A DNA stretch of 64,000 nt from Moringa oleifera. Its lineage: Eukaryota > Streptophyta > Magnoliopsida > Brassicales > Moringaceae. A model generated the notes under the pieces. It did not search any database and was not told the DNA's origin. It saw only the letters and a program-made list of their open reading frames with translations. The stretch spans positions 4,154,001-4,218,000 of the forward strand of contig JAJFZO010000889.1 in assembly GCA_021397835.1 (NCBI GenBank). The letters are read 5' to 3'. The translations under genes and the position numbers were made by a program. Positions 1 through 10,456 of this stretch are shown here, one piece after another; position 1 is the stretch's first letter, and every line of letters starts with the position of its first letter.

Positions 1-25
1 TTGTATGTTGCTTTGTACTCATCAG
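1..25 (+). other. Possible exon end at the left edge
   Basis: The first 25 bases end in a perfect plant 5' splice site, CAG followed by GTAAGT, so the window may open inside the last bases of an exon of a gene lying mostly to the left. No downstream partner exon with clear coding character was found in the next kilobase. The splice site could therefore lead into a 3' untranslated exon or be fortuitous. Confidence 0.2.
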
Positions 26-3000
26 GTAAGTCTCCCTGAATCTGAGGCAACTGTATCCCTAACCATAATGGCCAATTCGTCTAAGTCACTTGATCTGACA
101 CTTTTCTACATCTCAGTTTCTTTTCAAATTAACCCAAAACCCAAATCAAGAATCTAACTTTAGCTGTAAAAGCTCAGTTGTACCCATCAAATCATAGATG
201 TTACCATGAACGATTGTTGAGGGATGGGACAGTTTATCATGAGGAAGATACAATTGATGTCCATCGATGGAGGAAGCGATGATTTGGTGAAAATCCATTA
301 ATAATGACAAATCGGCACGTGAATTTCGCCACCATCACGGAACAAGATATCTGCATGGACTGATTGACTTCATAATAAAACTGACTGTAGATTCTCATGT
401 ATACAAAATAAACAAAGAAGAGTCAACAAAAATCATGGCTGGCCGTCAAAACATCAAATTTATCCGAGGGGAGGAGAAAGCGCAAAACTTTGTCGGTTCG
501 TGCACTAGCCCCCACTTACCCACGTGAGCTCAAGATACGCTGAACCCTTCCTGATGCCGACGACGACGGTGGATTATAATAGTCACCGTGATGTAGGGTC
601 AGCGCCGGAGTAATAGAAATGTGTTGACATCATGCAGCGTGGCTGAAGTGGGTCCAGGTCTGGCTTGGAAGAGGTAGTTCAAAGTGAGGCTGCCACGCTT
701 GATGTTGACCGGTGGAGATATAGGTGCCGGTGATTTTGCTCTACACCGAATGCAAATTGTTTGGGTCGGCGTTTGTGTATGATTGGTGGGTCTTGGCCAT
801 TTGGAATTATTGTTTGGCATAATCGCTCGATGGGTCCCGAAATCCCATTAGGATCCACATGAATAGATCTTCAGCTCCCACTTTCAGATCTGTTATGTAA
901 TATATGACGTCGTATTTGTTCATAAAGGCCGAGCCTTTGAATGAGGAAATTGAAAGGAAAAGATGAGAAAAGAAAAAGACAAATGAATGATTGTAGCAAT
1001 TGGCATACCAGAAAGAAGAGAGCAAGTTCACATTCGGGCACGTTTAAAAGGTCAGAAGACTGTTCACAGCAGCCACCAGCCACGCTAAGGGTCAGCAAGG
1101 CGGTCGTAACACAACGCCACTTTTAATCTTTCTAGGATTCCAACATTTCTTCCCATTTCTAGGCTCCGAAGAGAACTCTCCAAGTTGACTCACCAAATTG
1201 GGGGTTTGATCATTAGGAAAAATTGATGGAAAAGACTGGCAAGTGGCAATGAAATTGGAAAAAAAAAACCCAATTGGGAAAGTGGGTATTGACTGTTTTT
1301 ATGAATTGACAGTAAGAGTCTAAGAGATAGATTTAACAATTGATGTGACATTAATCATTCACATAATTAAGTGCTTAATTCATTAAAAATTAATCACCCT
1401 ATGGTTTCCTAAAAAAAAATGTTTGCATTATTAAGGGTGTAGGTTCCATGTTGGCGTCAGCTTATTAGTACAATTGAACCCAAAAAGGGGCCATAATGTG
1501 ATACAACAATCAAGATCTCCTACCCTTTTTTTGGATTCCTTTAAATGATGAAAATCAACTCCCAACAACTATATTGTAGATTTAAAACTAAAGAAATGCA
1601 ACAAACAAGAAATTTACCTATAGCCAAAGAAGAAGGAAAGTCAATATCAAGCATCCACATTGCTCAATGTGTACCATAGGTTTCCAATTTCTCCACCAAA
1701 ATTAGAACTTTAACCAAATATATCATTTGGGTTTGTCGCCTGTTCATTTAATTAATTGTTTGTTTGTTAATTAAGGAGCTTTTTAGGTTTGTTGAGGAGA
1801 TTGATAAATTTTGGTGAAGTCATAGACTTCTGTAATTCAATATTGAAAGTCAGGTTATCAGTGCTTTTTCTTTTTATTTTTTATTTTTGGACAATTTGGT
1901 CACGGTGTGAAGATGATGTCTCCAATGAGACAATAAAATGTCGTATTTAGTTGATATTATAGCAAAGGCAAACGTATTTATTTTTTAAAATTTTCATATT
2001 AACATTTTTATTTAATTTTATATAAAATATGTTTTTAATAAATACATAAATATTATGTTATTAAAAAATAATTATATTGTTAAAAATATTTTATCAAGAA
2101 CGTCAAAATAATAGCTGCAATTAACATAAAATTTAGTTTATTTACATAAAAAAATTTAATCATTACTATTTAAAATTATTAAAATAATATTTATAACACT
2201 AACTTATTACAGATAAATTGAAGATAACAAGAATTTAGTGATGGAATATTTAAAAATATATATGTTTTTTAACATCAAAAAGATGTTGAATTTCATGTTT
2301 GGAAATGAAGATGACCTTTAGCACTTCACATGTCTTGGCAAAGGATTGAATGTCTTTGTCCCAAAGCTAATGCTTCATACCTACCTGAGCTTAACTTTCC
2401 CTTCCCCCTCACTCCTTGTCCCGTCATTCTCTGCCAACTTCTTCAAACTTTTCAAGGCTGTTTGGTAGATGGAATAAAATGAAAATATTTTAATTAAATT
2501 AAGATTATATTAATCAAATGATGGGCTTGATATAACGTGGAATAAAATAAAATAATATAATATTTATTAAAATTTTAGATTATATCATAATTAATTGATG
2601 AAATTAATTATTATTATTTTTCATTATCCTCGCAACTTAAAATGATATGATAAATTTTATAAATATAAACAGTAAGATATAGATTATCTATAAATACGTA
2701 GCCAATAATATTAACATCCTTAAAAAAGAGTTAGGGTGATTTAAAATAATTTTTAATTGAAAGAGTTTGAAAAACAATGTAAGAATAATATAATGTAAGG
2801 TTTACGGCAAGATTGAATTGCATTAGCATTAGTTAAATAAATTTCTAATTTTTTAGTTAATTTTTAGAAATATATTTATAATAATTTAAAATAATTTTAT
2901 TCACTTGATGATATTCAATTGTACAAAAAAAAAAAAAATATTATCTCACACTTGGACGTAAGATAAGATCTAAGTAGTTCGATGAAATAGAATTGAATAT

Positions 3001-5167
3001 AATTAAATTTTAATATTGTAATTTGTCTGGTATACATGACATAAAATATGATAAAATTTAATTTAAAATTTATTAATATGAAAAATGATATAATATAATA
3101 TTTATTAAGATTTTAAATTATATTATAAATAATTAAGAAAAATAATAGTTACTCAAACTATCTAAAATTTTGTTGGCCTCTTTATCATGCTTTACCCTTT
3201 TTAATTTTAAAATATAGAATTATAAAGTAAATTTTATAAGTATAAGCAATAAATACAAATTAATTATAAATATTTAATCAATAATATTGACATTTTAAAA
3301 TGAGTTACATTATTCTTAAATAATTTTTATTTAAAATAATTTTAAAAATATAATGAAAATCATATACTGTAAGATATATAATAAACTTGATTAATTAAAT
3401 AATTATTTAATATTTTCATTGTTTTTAAAAAAATATATCTCTATCAATATACATAAATTTATTTATTTGATGATATTAAATTATATAAATTCAAATTTAA
3501 TCTTATTCCATACTTTTATTTTCACCAAATTAAAAAAGAATGTGATAAACTTATTTCAATCCCATCAATAGGCTAAACATAAATTTAAAATTAAATCATC
3601 CAATCTTAATTTTGATCCATGCAACAAAAATGGCTCAAGAAATAAGTATATTCCTTTTCAATATGATATAAAATTCATGAATAAATTATGAATCACATAT
3701 TTTTCAAATAAACGGTTTTGATCGGATTTGTTACTATAAAACGGGTCCAAAAAATTTTATGGAGCAAAATGGAACCATAATTTCATGCACGGGAGCAACC
3801 CGAGCCATCCCTTTTACGACCCTAAATCATATCAATACACCAGGCAAAAATTATTCAATGGACATCTCAAAGGGTAAATGTTAATGGGCTTCAAGCCTTC
3901 ATGGGTTGTCTTTTTTTTTTTCTCTCTTTTTCAAGTTGGGCCAACTTTCTAATAATGTGTAGAAAATGAACTCTAATTGAAGGCCTTTTAGGCCCAGGAT
4001 TGTGTTTTTAAGGTGCGGATGAGCCCAGCCTGGGAAGAATATCATACTTTGCTTCTTTCTTAATGATTAATGATCAAATTTGATATTCGTATAAATGGAG
4101 TTATGTCTACAAGTCTAGTTCATGATTTAAAGGTATGATTAGGTTATAGTGTTGGCATTAATTCTTTGCTATTGCTCTGGGAGAGATTAGAAATCTGAGT
4201 TAGAAGGTTTAAGCAGCCAGGTAACAGGTAGCATACCATCTGCAGTGAGAGAGTTGGGAGTGGCAAGAACAAACATGACGTGATTTTAAGGGGAAGAAAA
4301 AGGCGTAATAACAGGTAAGATCATAGCAAACAATACAAGATCAAGAACCATCTGTTTTCAAATTTTCAAATTAAATCACCTGTGTGTCTACGGTTCTATC
4401 CATATGGCAAAACAGGCAGAATGGCTTCATTGCCTAATTCAATTTTTAGCCTGTGAGCTGCAAAGCAGAAGAAGCTACCATTTTAACTTCTCATAGAGTC
4501 AAATTTTATGGGATCAGGATCCAGATATTATCATTCTTATTTTACCAAATCTTGTTCTGCATCATCCAGTATTGAATCGGACAATCAATTTTCTTCCATC
4601 TACATACCATTCTTATGGTTTCTCAGCAATTTATATCAGGCACCTACCCAACCCACCTGTCTAACCCTTGAGCCAATGCCCTGGAGTTGCCAGTTAGTAG
4701 TGGCAAGAATAATAGAACTGACAGAGGCTGGGAAATTGCAGCCTGGTTGAGATTCAGGAATGAGTATGTATTAACTACTTCCTTTGTACATGGAAATTTC
4801 CCCCGAATAATTAAAAATTTTGACAATGAAAACCAGTCAGTCATTTCTTCAACCGGAAACTAAACTTTTACCCATTCATCAGCATAACCAAGAAAGGGAG
4901 AGAATGAAATGCCTGAACAAATAGCATATTCTCAAGAGCTACTATAATGAAAATCTGAGTTCAATACCCATAAATATAAATATCTGTAAAGAAATCGTTT
5001 CGGTTTAACCCACTTAGAAATGCACACCAGCAGCATCAAAGTAATGCTACTGTACCCACACAACAGACTTAAGCCATCAATGGCTCAGTTCTTGACTAAA
5101 TTGATGACAAACTCACAAACCCATTAACATAAACATGATTAACAGCAAACGGGAACCTGCATTTGGC
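26..5167. other. Intergenic, AT-rich, no supported gene
   Basis: No conserved protein was recognised on either strand. The first kilobase is the least AT-rich part and holds a 73-codon ATG-initiated frame on the minus strand (599-820) with no recognisable domain. From about 1970 to 3700 the sequence is extremely AT-rich and includes a diverged internal duplication, listed separately. The stretch 4100-5100 shows no clear coding signal and is likely 3' flanking or untranslated sequence of the RALF gene. Confidence 0.6.
2460..3490. repeat. Diverged AT-rich tandem duplication
   Basis: Two blocks, about 2460-2930 and 2990-3490, share the same order of short motifs. Both hold an ATATAATATTTATTAA-type segment, then a TAAATTTTATAA segment, then AATAATATT.ACAT followed by GAGTTA, then TTGATGATATT. 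The copies have drifted by many substitutions and small indels. The first begins after GGCTGTTTGGTAGATGG, a style common at the ends of non-autonomous plant transposons, but no clear terminal inverted repeats or target-site duplication were seen. Confidence 0.45.
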
Positions 5168-5551
5168 TCATCTCCTGCACCTGGTGACGGCAGAACAGCC
5201 CCTGGTGTAAGGGTTCACAGGGCCCCGAGCCTTGAAGCAGTTGTGAGTGTAGTAAGACCTCCCAGAGCGAGGAGGGCATGGGATTCTGTTAGCAGACAGA
5301 GCGCCATATGAAATGTAGTAATGCATTCTTTTCCAAAACAAAGATCTGCGACCAAACTCGCCCTCCTCGTCCTCCATATCACCATCTTCTTCGTCAATGT
5401 CATTGTACAGAGACATCGAAAGTGGCCACTCCAGTGAGTCCCCTACCAGCTTCAAGCTCGTCTCATCGATATGCGCTTTAGCTCTTGGACTCAAAAGAGT
5501 GAACGCAACGACAGCAGAGAAAATGAGAACCTTGTGAGGTGAAGTAGCCAT
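5168..5551 (-). CDS. RALF34: RALF34-like secreted peptide precursor
   Basis: This intronless gene encodes a 127-residue prepropeptide of the rapid alkalinization factor family, apoplastic peptides sensed by CrRLK1L receptor kinases. A hydrophobic signal peptide covers about residues 7-20. An acidic propeptide follows, with an RRSL site at 68-71 that fits the dibasic subtilase (S1P) cleavage site of RALF precursors. The mature part begins with YISYGAL (79-85) and has the four family cysteines at 92, 105, 119 and 125, ending TRCRR. The segment SANRIPCPPRSGRSYYTHNC is very close to Arabidopsis RALF34 as I remember it, hence the symbol. The start is the ATG at 5551; the frame extends upstream only through non-ATG codons. 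The neighbours are not functionally related. Confidence 0.93.
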   Translation of the reverse strand: MATSPHKVLIFSAVVAFTLLSPRAKAHIDETSLKLVGDSLEWPLSMSLYNDIDEEDGDMEDEEGEFGRRSLFWKRMHYYISYGALSANRIPCPPRSGRSYYTHNCFKARGPVNPYTRGCSAVTRCRR

Positions 5552-6602
5552 GGAAAATTTTACCCAATGAGGAGCTCCAGACAAGAGAGGAAAGATGATA
5601 AAAGACGAGACCTTGAAGTGCCAGTGGTTACATTGAAGCTTTGTTAGGAGGACAGAGAGGCAAATTGGTACGACAAGAGTCGGTGAAAGGAGAGAGGTGG
5701 ATTGGGTTACAGCTGTGCTTCATCAATGCACGATTTAAAGCCTGTATCCATGTTGGGTCTGTTAGAAGACCAAATGATTCTGTGCCTCAATCCTCATGTA
5801 TTCAAGTTTGATCATCCACCTTGCCGCCATCTGATTGTCCCGTTGATGAAATCTCAGTGGTCCTCTCCCTCCCTCTCTCTCTGCATCTGTAACTTCTTGG
5901 CGCTATTTTTGAGGATATGTCTGCTTACTCGGACAGGAAGTATAAGATGCTCTTGAAAGACGCGACTGGTCCTATGTTTTGGCCCTCCCCAACACTTCAG
6001 TTTTTCCAGCAACTTTATTCTTACTTCTTTTTCATTAAAATCCGCCATCTTTTAAGGGTTTGATTTGCTAAGAAGAAAGCTCCTTTCAGTTTTTGTGATA
6101 ATTATTAATGGATGGACTTGGGTTCTTGAGGTTCTGATAAATCAAAACCATTTTCAGATGTTAGCAGCCAATTACTGATGGACCCAAGTAGGGTTTCTCC
6201 TCATTAACACAAAAGAAAAAGTAGATGAAGTCGCATGGCCATTCTGCATCTGCCATCTTCAATGTCTGACGGAAAGACCTCACCCATTGAAGAGCAATGA
6301 AGAAGAATTGGGTAAATGACCCAAATCCATTACAGTATTGGGCTTGTTCTTTTTAAATCTGTCAACTAAATCTCATCCAACCCAATCTGGTCAAGATTCA
6401 TTGCCCAAATGGAACTCTACCTAGAGCCATTACAACCATACCAAATTGTTGGGCTCTCTTTCGATACAGGAAAAGCTAACAAGGCTGGGTTCAATGACAC
6501 TAAAAGATAAATAGCAGTCATGCCTTGGGCCTCCCTTGGACAGAACATTGCACGGCCTGTAAAATTAAAAATAATATGAGAATTTTTTTTTTAAAGAGAA
6601 GA
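5552..6602. other. Intergenic region upstream of the RALF gene
   Basis: This is the probable promoter and 5' leader of the RALF34-like gene, which is read leftward. No TATA box was assigned with confidence. A 64-codon ATG-initiated minus-strand frame (5854-6048, starting MADFNEKEV) lies here, but it matches no family I know and sits in CT-rich DNA. It is not called as a gene. Confidence 0.5.
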
Positions 6603-6675
6603 CACACCCAGTGGGACTCGAACCCACAATCGCCTGATTAGAAGTCAGGCGCCTTATCCATTAGGCCATGGGTGC
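6603..6675 (-). tRNA. tRNA-Arg (anticodon UCU)
   Basis: Read on the minus strand the sequence folds as a standard 73-nt cloverleaf. The acceptor stem GCACCCA pairs with TGGGTGT, including one G-U pair. The D arm begins GGCCTAATGGATAAGGC. The anticodon stem CCTGA/TCAGG encloses loop CTTCTAA with anticodon TCT, reading AGA arginine codons. The T arm is GTGGGTTCGAGTCCCAC. There is no intron and CCA is not encoded, as expected for a plant nuclear gene. The internal A and B boxes for RNA polymerase III are intact. A T-run just downstream on the minus strand is not obvious, though an A/T tract lies near 6585-6595. Confidence 0.95.
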
Positions 6676-9357
6676 TTGCGGAGTCTTTTTGGATTCATAA
6701 ATTACTATTGTAAAACCCACCAGAGTATATACTCATCCTTCTGTTCCCTGAATGAATGATTAATCTAATGGTTTAGACATATGTAGCACTGATGAAGAGA
6801 ATCGTCTTTTCCTTTTTCTTTTTTCATTTTTATTTCTATTTTTGGTTTCAGTTTAGACGATAATAGATATTAAATATAAAGCTTGATGCTGATGAATCAT
6901 ACCAAGTTTCTCACCGGCGACGCTTATTGGATTCGCTTGTGAAACTGAGTCTTTATCTGCTACATTTAAGCTTTCCTCTCTGCATTTATGTTTATCATCA
7001 GCACCCTAACATTGACAACAAGTCATGACAACTGTAGTGATAGACTTGATCGATCATGACAAGCTGTGACCATCTGCAACTGTGGTCCATTTCTTTGGCC
7101 CTTCTTACTATCACAGATTCCTCTCTCTGCGCAAAAATGGCAGATCAGCACAATCTCAGTTGGACAAACCCTAATGGACCGAGCTGCAACTTTCCTCAGC
7201 ATTGCACTAATTCAGAAAGCTTGCATGTAAATATGGAGCCTTCACCGCCAGTGCTTGAATTCTGCAGAGTTGACAAAAGGGTTCATTAATGAAGCAGCAC
7301 CCATCAGTTCTCTTTTTTAGTATCTTGATAGAGTTGAATATATACAAATAGAGAGAGAGGGATCAGCTTCTGCGCTATCATGGAGCAGGCTGTAACAAAA
7401 AACCCTAAAAATGAAGACTGATAGGTCACCTTTTTTATTTATTCATTCATTTGTCAACCAGAAAAGGATCCAAACTTCGAAGCTCTTGTGGGTTGCATTC
7501 ATTCTGTGAAATAATAAGTTAAAAGCTTCCTCTCTGTTAATGCCACTTTGTAAAATCAAAGGGAGACAATCTGAAAAGATGGGTACCTACTGTGGCTTCT
7601 GGTCTATGCCCTTGGAGGTATGACAGACAGATGGAGCCAAAATAAGGTGGAAAACACCATGCAGAAAGAGAAAATCAGAGAGGAAATTTTACCGCCCATT
7701 TCTCTGGAAAATCATACGCCCCCATTTTCTAGACTTGTAAACAGTACATGATTTCATTTACTGTTTCTGTACCTTTTTCTTTTTTCTTTGTTTTCACACA
7801 CGGCCCTGAAACAGAAGAAAAAGATAATATATAATAATAACAACAACAATAATTTATTCAGAGATAAAGAACTAAATCTTGACATTGTAAGAATTGATGA
7901 ATTGATGTCGGCACTAAGGCATCCATGTGCCCTTCGAATGTACTGGTCATACTCGTCTTGTTATAAATAATTAATACTACATTAAAGAACAGAAAACCAA
8001 AAAATGGAAAAAAAAAAACAAAAGAAGAGAAGAAACGGAAGATTGATAATAGATACCGTGTTAGAATTGATTCAGGAATTGATGCCAAGGTAGGTTTGTT
8101 TTAATCTTTTTGGAAGAGTTGACTTAGGCATTTAATTTATATGAGCACCTTGAGAGGTGTATGTACATGAAAGAGAGAGGTCCTGCAATTCATTCTCCTA
8201 GTGATTTTTTTATACTGTGAAGATAAGGCAGTGATGCCATGATCATATATATAATTCAGAGATCGATACAAAAGGAATTATAACCCACCAGACACCCAGC
8301 TAATCACCATTGTCACTTCAACTTTCTTTTCAACAACTTTTTGACTGATACTTTCTCATAAAAGAGTATCTATTCTCTGAGTTCTATCAAATTAAGATAT
8401 ATAATACAAAGAAGTATCCTATGTTCATTTAATTTACTTTAATTTTGTGTGTTAACCAATGTAAGATCTTTTTATGTTTTCTTTTCTTTTCTTTCTTTCT
8501 GTGGATTAAAGCAAGTTTCGTTAAATTTGAAGTAAAAATAATGACTGAGTATGAATTACATATAGTGTTTACGTCATCGTCTGCAAATTAAATACCTAAA
8601 GAGTTGGAAGTAGTTGTCATGCATGCCTGTTGATGAAAACTGAAAAGGGTTTCAGCCATGGCAATACAGTTACCATAAGCAACAAAGGGATTCAACGATG
8701 CAGAAGAAGTTTGCGTACGTACCTGCTGCAACTAGTCAGTAGGAGTGAGTGTCACCGTCATTTCCTAATCCTCGTTGAAAAGCGTGCCGTGGGAACAGTG
8801 AGAGACCAAAACTGCACCGCCTGCCGCATACCATCAACGCTGTAAAACCCTAAACGCACCAACTTTTTACACTGGTAGGTCCCTCTCCTGAAACCGTACT
8901 TCACATATGCACGCATGAACAACCAGGAGTCATCGGACGGAATCTTCCAGGCCGCCGGAGCTGGATCCGGTGAATGGTTCTTTGTTCTGGGTTTCTGACA
9001 GCTTTCATGTGCCTGTGGGGTTACTACGAAGTAGGAGTAATTAATATTAAATTAAGAGAAAGCAAAGCGGGGCAGTTTCACTTGAACAGGAGTAGTAGAA
9101 GGGTCATGTAGTAAGAGAAAGGGTTCATGCACCTTTGTCTGAAACAATGGCTTTGATCTGAGACTTAGAACTTGTGGGGTCAGTGGCAAGAATGGTCTTC
9201 TGGGAGCACTGATTTCTTACAGGTGTTGGTCATAATTAGATCAGATGGTTGATATGGATTAGCTTGATTAGAGATGAGTCCCACAAAATGGGCAGTCACC
9301 ATCACAGATCATAAATTCATCATAAATGAGTTCGATAAAATATGGGGTTACAAGTTG
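6676..9357. other. Intergenic region, no supported gene
   Basis: Only short frames without recognisable domains occur here. A 77-codon ATG frame at 7056-7289 (plus) and a 27-codon ATG frame at 8915-8998 (plus, in locally GC-rich DNA) were inspected and not called. Short pyrimidine tracts (8477-8500) and AAC/AAT repeats (7830-7860) are present. The part nearest 9350 is likely promoter of the bHLH gene. Confidence 0.5.
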
Positions 9358-9367
9358 CTATATAAAG
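9358..9367 (+). promoter_or_regulatory. TATA box of the HECATE-like gene
   Basis: CTATATAAAG lies 274 bases before the ATG. A start of transcription about 30 bases later would give a 5' leader of roughly 250 nt that includes CT-rich stretches (9580-9605). No competing TATA motif is closer to the gene. Confidence 0.6.
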
Positions 9368-9640
9368 CCTTCCACTTCCTGTGAGTTCGGTGGATTGGTA
9401 GTCTACCAGAAGCTTCTTTTATAAATTATAATCAAACTTCACAATTTAAGCCATCTCTCTCCTTATCTCTCTGCGAGTATCTGATAAAGAAAACCCCTAT
9501 TTCCTTCAACCCATTTTCAGTTCGTCTTGCAGCTCCTCCATCCCTCTGTCACTGAGATCCTCATCAGCTCATATAACTTGCCCATCCCTCCCCCTCTCTC
9601 TCTGTCTGTGTGTGAAGTGGTGCTTTTTCAGCTAGAGTCG

Positions 9641-10456
9641 ATGGATGTTGACATGATAAGTTCATCATCATCAGCAGCAAAGGATCACATGGAAATGATG
9701 ACAATGATGATGCAGATGGAAAAGCTTCCTGACTTCTGTGACCCAGCTGCTAATTTCCCGAACACCTCCACATTGCCCGAAATCCAATTCTCCAATGCAA
9801 ATACTACACTTGTAAACACACTGCCTATATATCACAACCCAAATATACCTTCTTCTTCTTCACCTACGTTGGTAAACTTACCTGCTTCTACTTCATTATT
9901 CATGGGGAACCCAGTTCAAGAAACCATTAGTGCCCCTCCTCTTCATTCTAATCTTGCAACTACCACGACCAAATTCAGATACGAAGGGTTTGGTCCGTTT
10001 CTCTGTAATGCAAACTCATATTCATCTTCAGTGGAGAAGAAGAACTCCATGGCTGCAATGAGAGAAATGATCTTTCGTATGGCAGCAATGCAGCCTATTC
10101 ACATAGACCCGGAATCCGTCAAGCCTCCTAAAAGAAGAAACGTGAAGATATCAAAGGACCCACAGAGCGTGGCAGCCAGGCACCGAAGGGAAAGGATAAG
10201 TGAAAGGATAAGGATTCTGCAGAGACTTGTACCTGGAGGCACCAAAATGGACACTGCTTCCATGCTGGATGAGGCTGTGCATTACGTGAAGTTCTTGAAG
10301 AGACAAGTTCAATCACTGGAGCAAGCGGCAGTGAACAGGCCAATGGGAGCTGGAGTTGTATTCTCAGGTGCAACAATGGCTAATCTGGGTTACTCTTCTT
10401 TGCTGAAAGCTTGCCAGCCTCCTCAAATGGTCAGCAACGTCCAGATGCTTAGATGA
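9641..10456 (+). CDS. HEC1/HEC2-like: HECATE1/2-like bHLH transcription factor
   Basis: This intronless gene encodes 271 residues. HECATE proteins control gynoecium (stigma, transmitting tract) and shoot meristem development and heterodimerise with SPATULA. The N-terminal third is Met- and Ser-rich, including a short [10 protein letters not shown] motif near 26-35. The family block [20 protein letters not shown] (137-156) precedes the bHLH (about 173-227) with [20 protein letters not shown] and [18 protein letters not shown]. The C terminus NVQMLR matches the family ending. The basic region has Ala where canonical E-box binders carry the conserved Glu (around residue 179), as in other HEC proteins. 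The upstream in-frame extension to 9527 begins with TTG, so the ATG at 9641 is the start. Whether it is HEC1 or HEC2 cannot be decided here. Confidence 0.93.
   Translation: MDVDMISSSSSAAKDHMEMMTMMMQMEKLPDFCDPAANFPNTSTLPEIQFSNANTTLVNTLPIYHNPNIPSSSSPTLVNLPASTSLFMGNPVQETISAPPLHSNLATTTTKFRYEGFGPFLCNANSYSSSVEKKNSMAAMREMIFRMAAMQPIHIDPESVKPPKRRNVKISKDPQSVAARHRRERISERIRILQRLVPGGTKMDTASMLDEAVHYVKFLKRQVQSLEQAAVNRPMGAGVVFSGATMANLGYSSLLKACQPPQMVSNVQMLR

Noticed and set aside
5854..6048. 64-codon minus-strand frame MADFNEKEV...
   Set aside because: It starts with ATG but matches no family and ends in CT-repeat-encoded residues; evidence is too thin for a gene call.
6878..6975. Possible box C/D snoRNA with AAAGCTT/AAGCTTT ends
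   Set aside because: The D-like CTGA is too far from the terminal stem, and the C-box lacks a purine at its first position.
10128..10376. 82-codon minus-strand frame
   Set aside because: Antisense shadow of the HEC-like bHLH domain.
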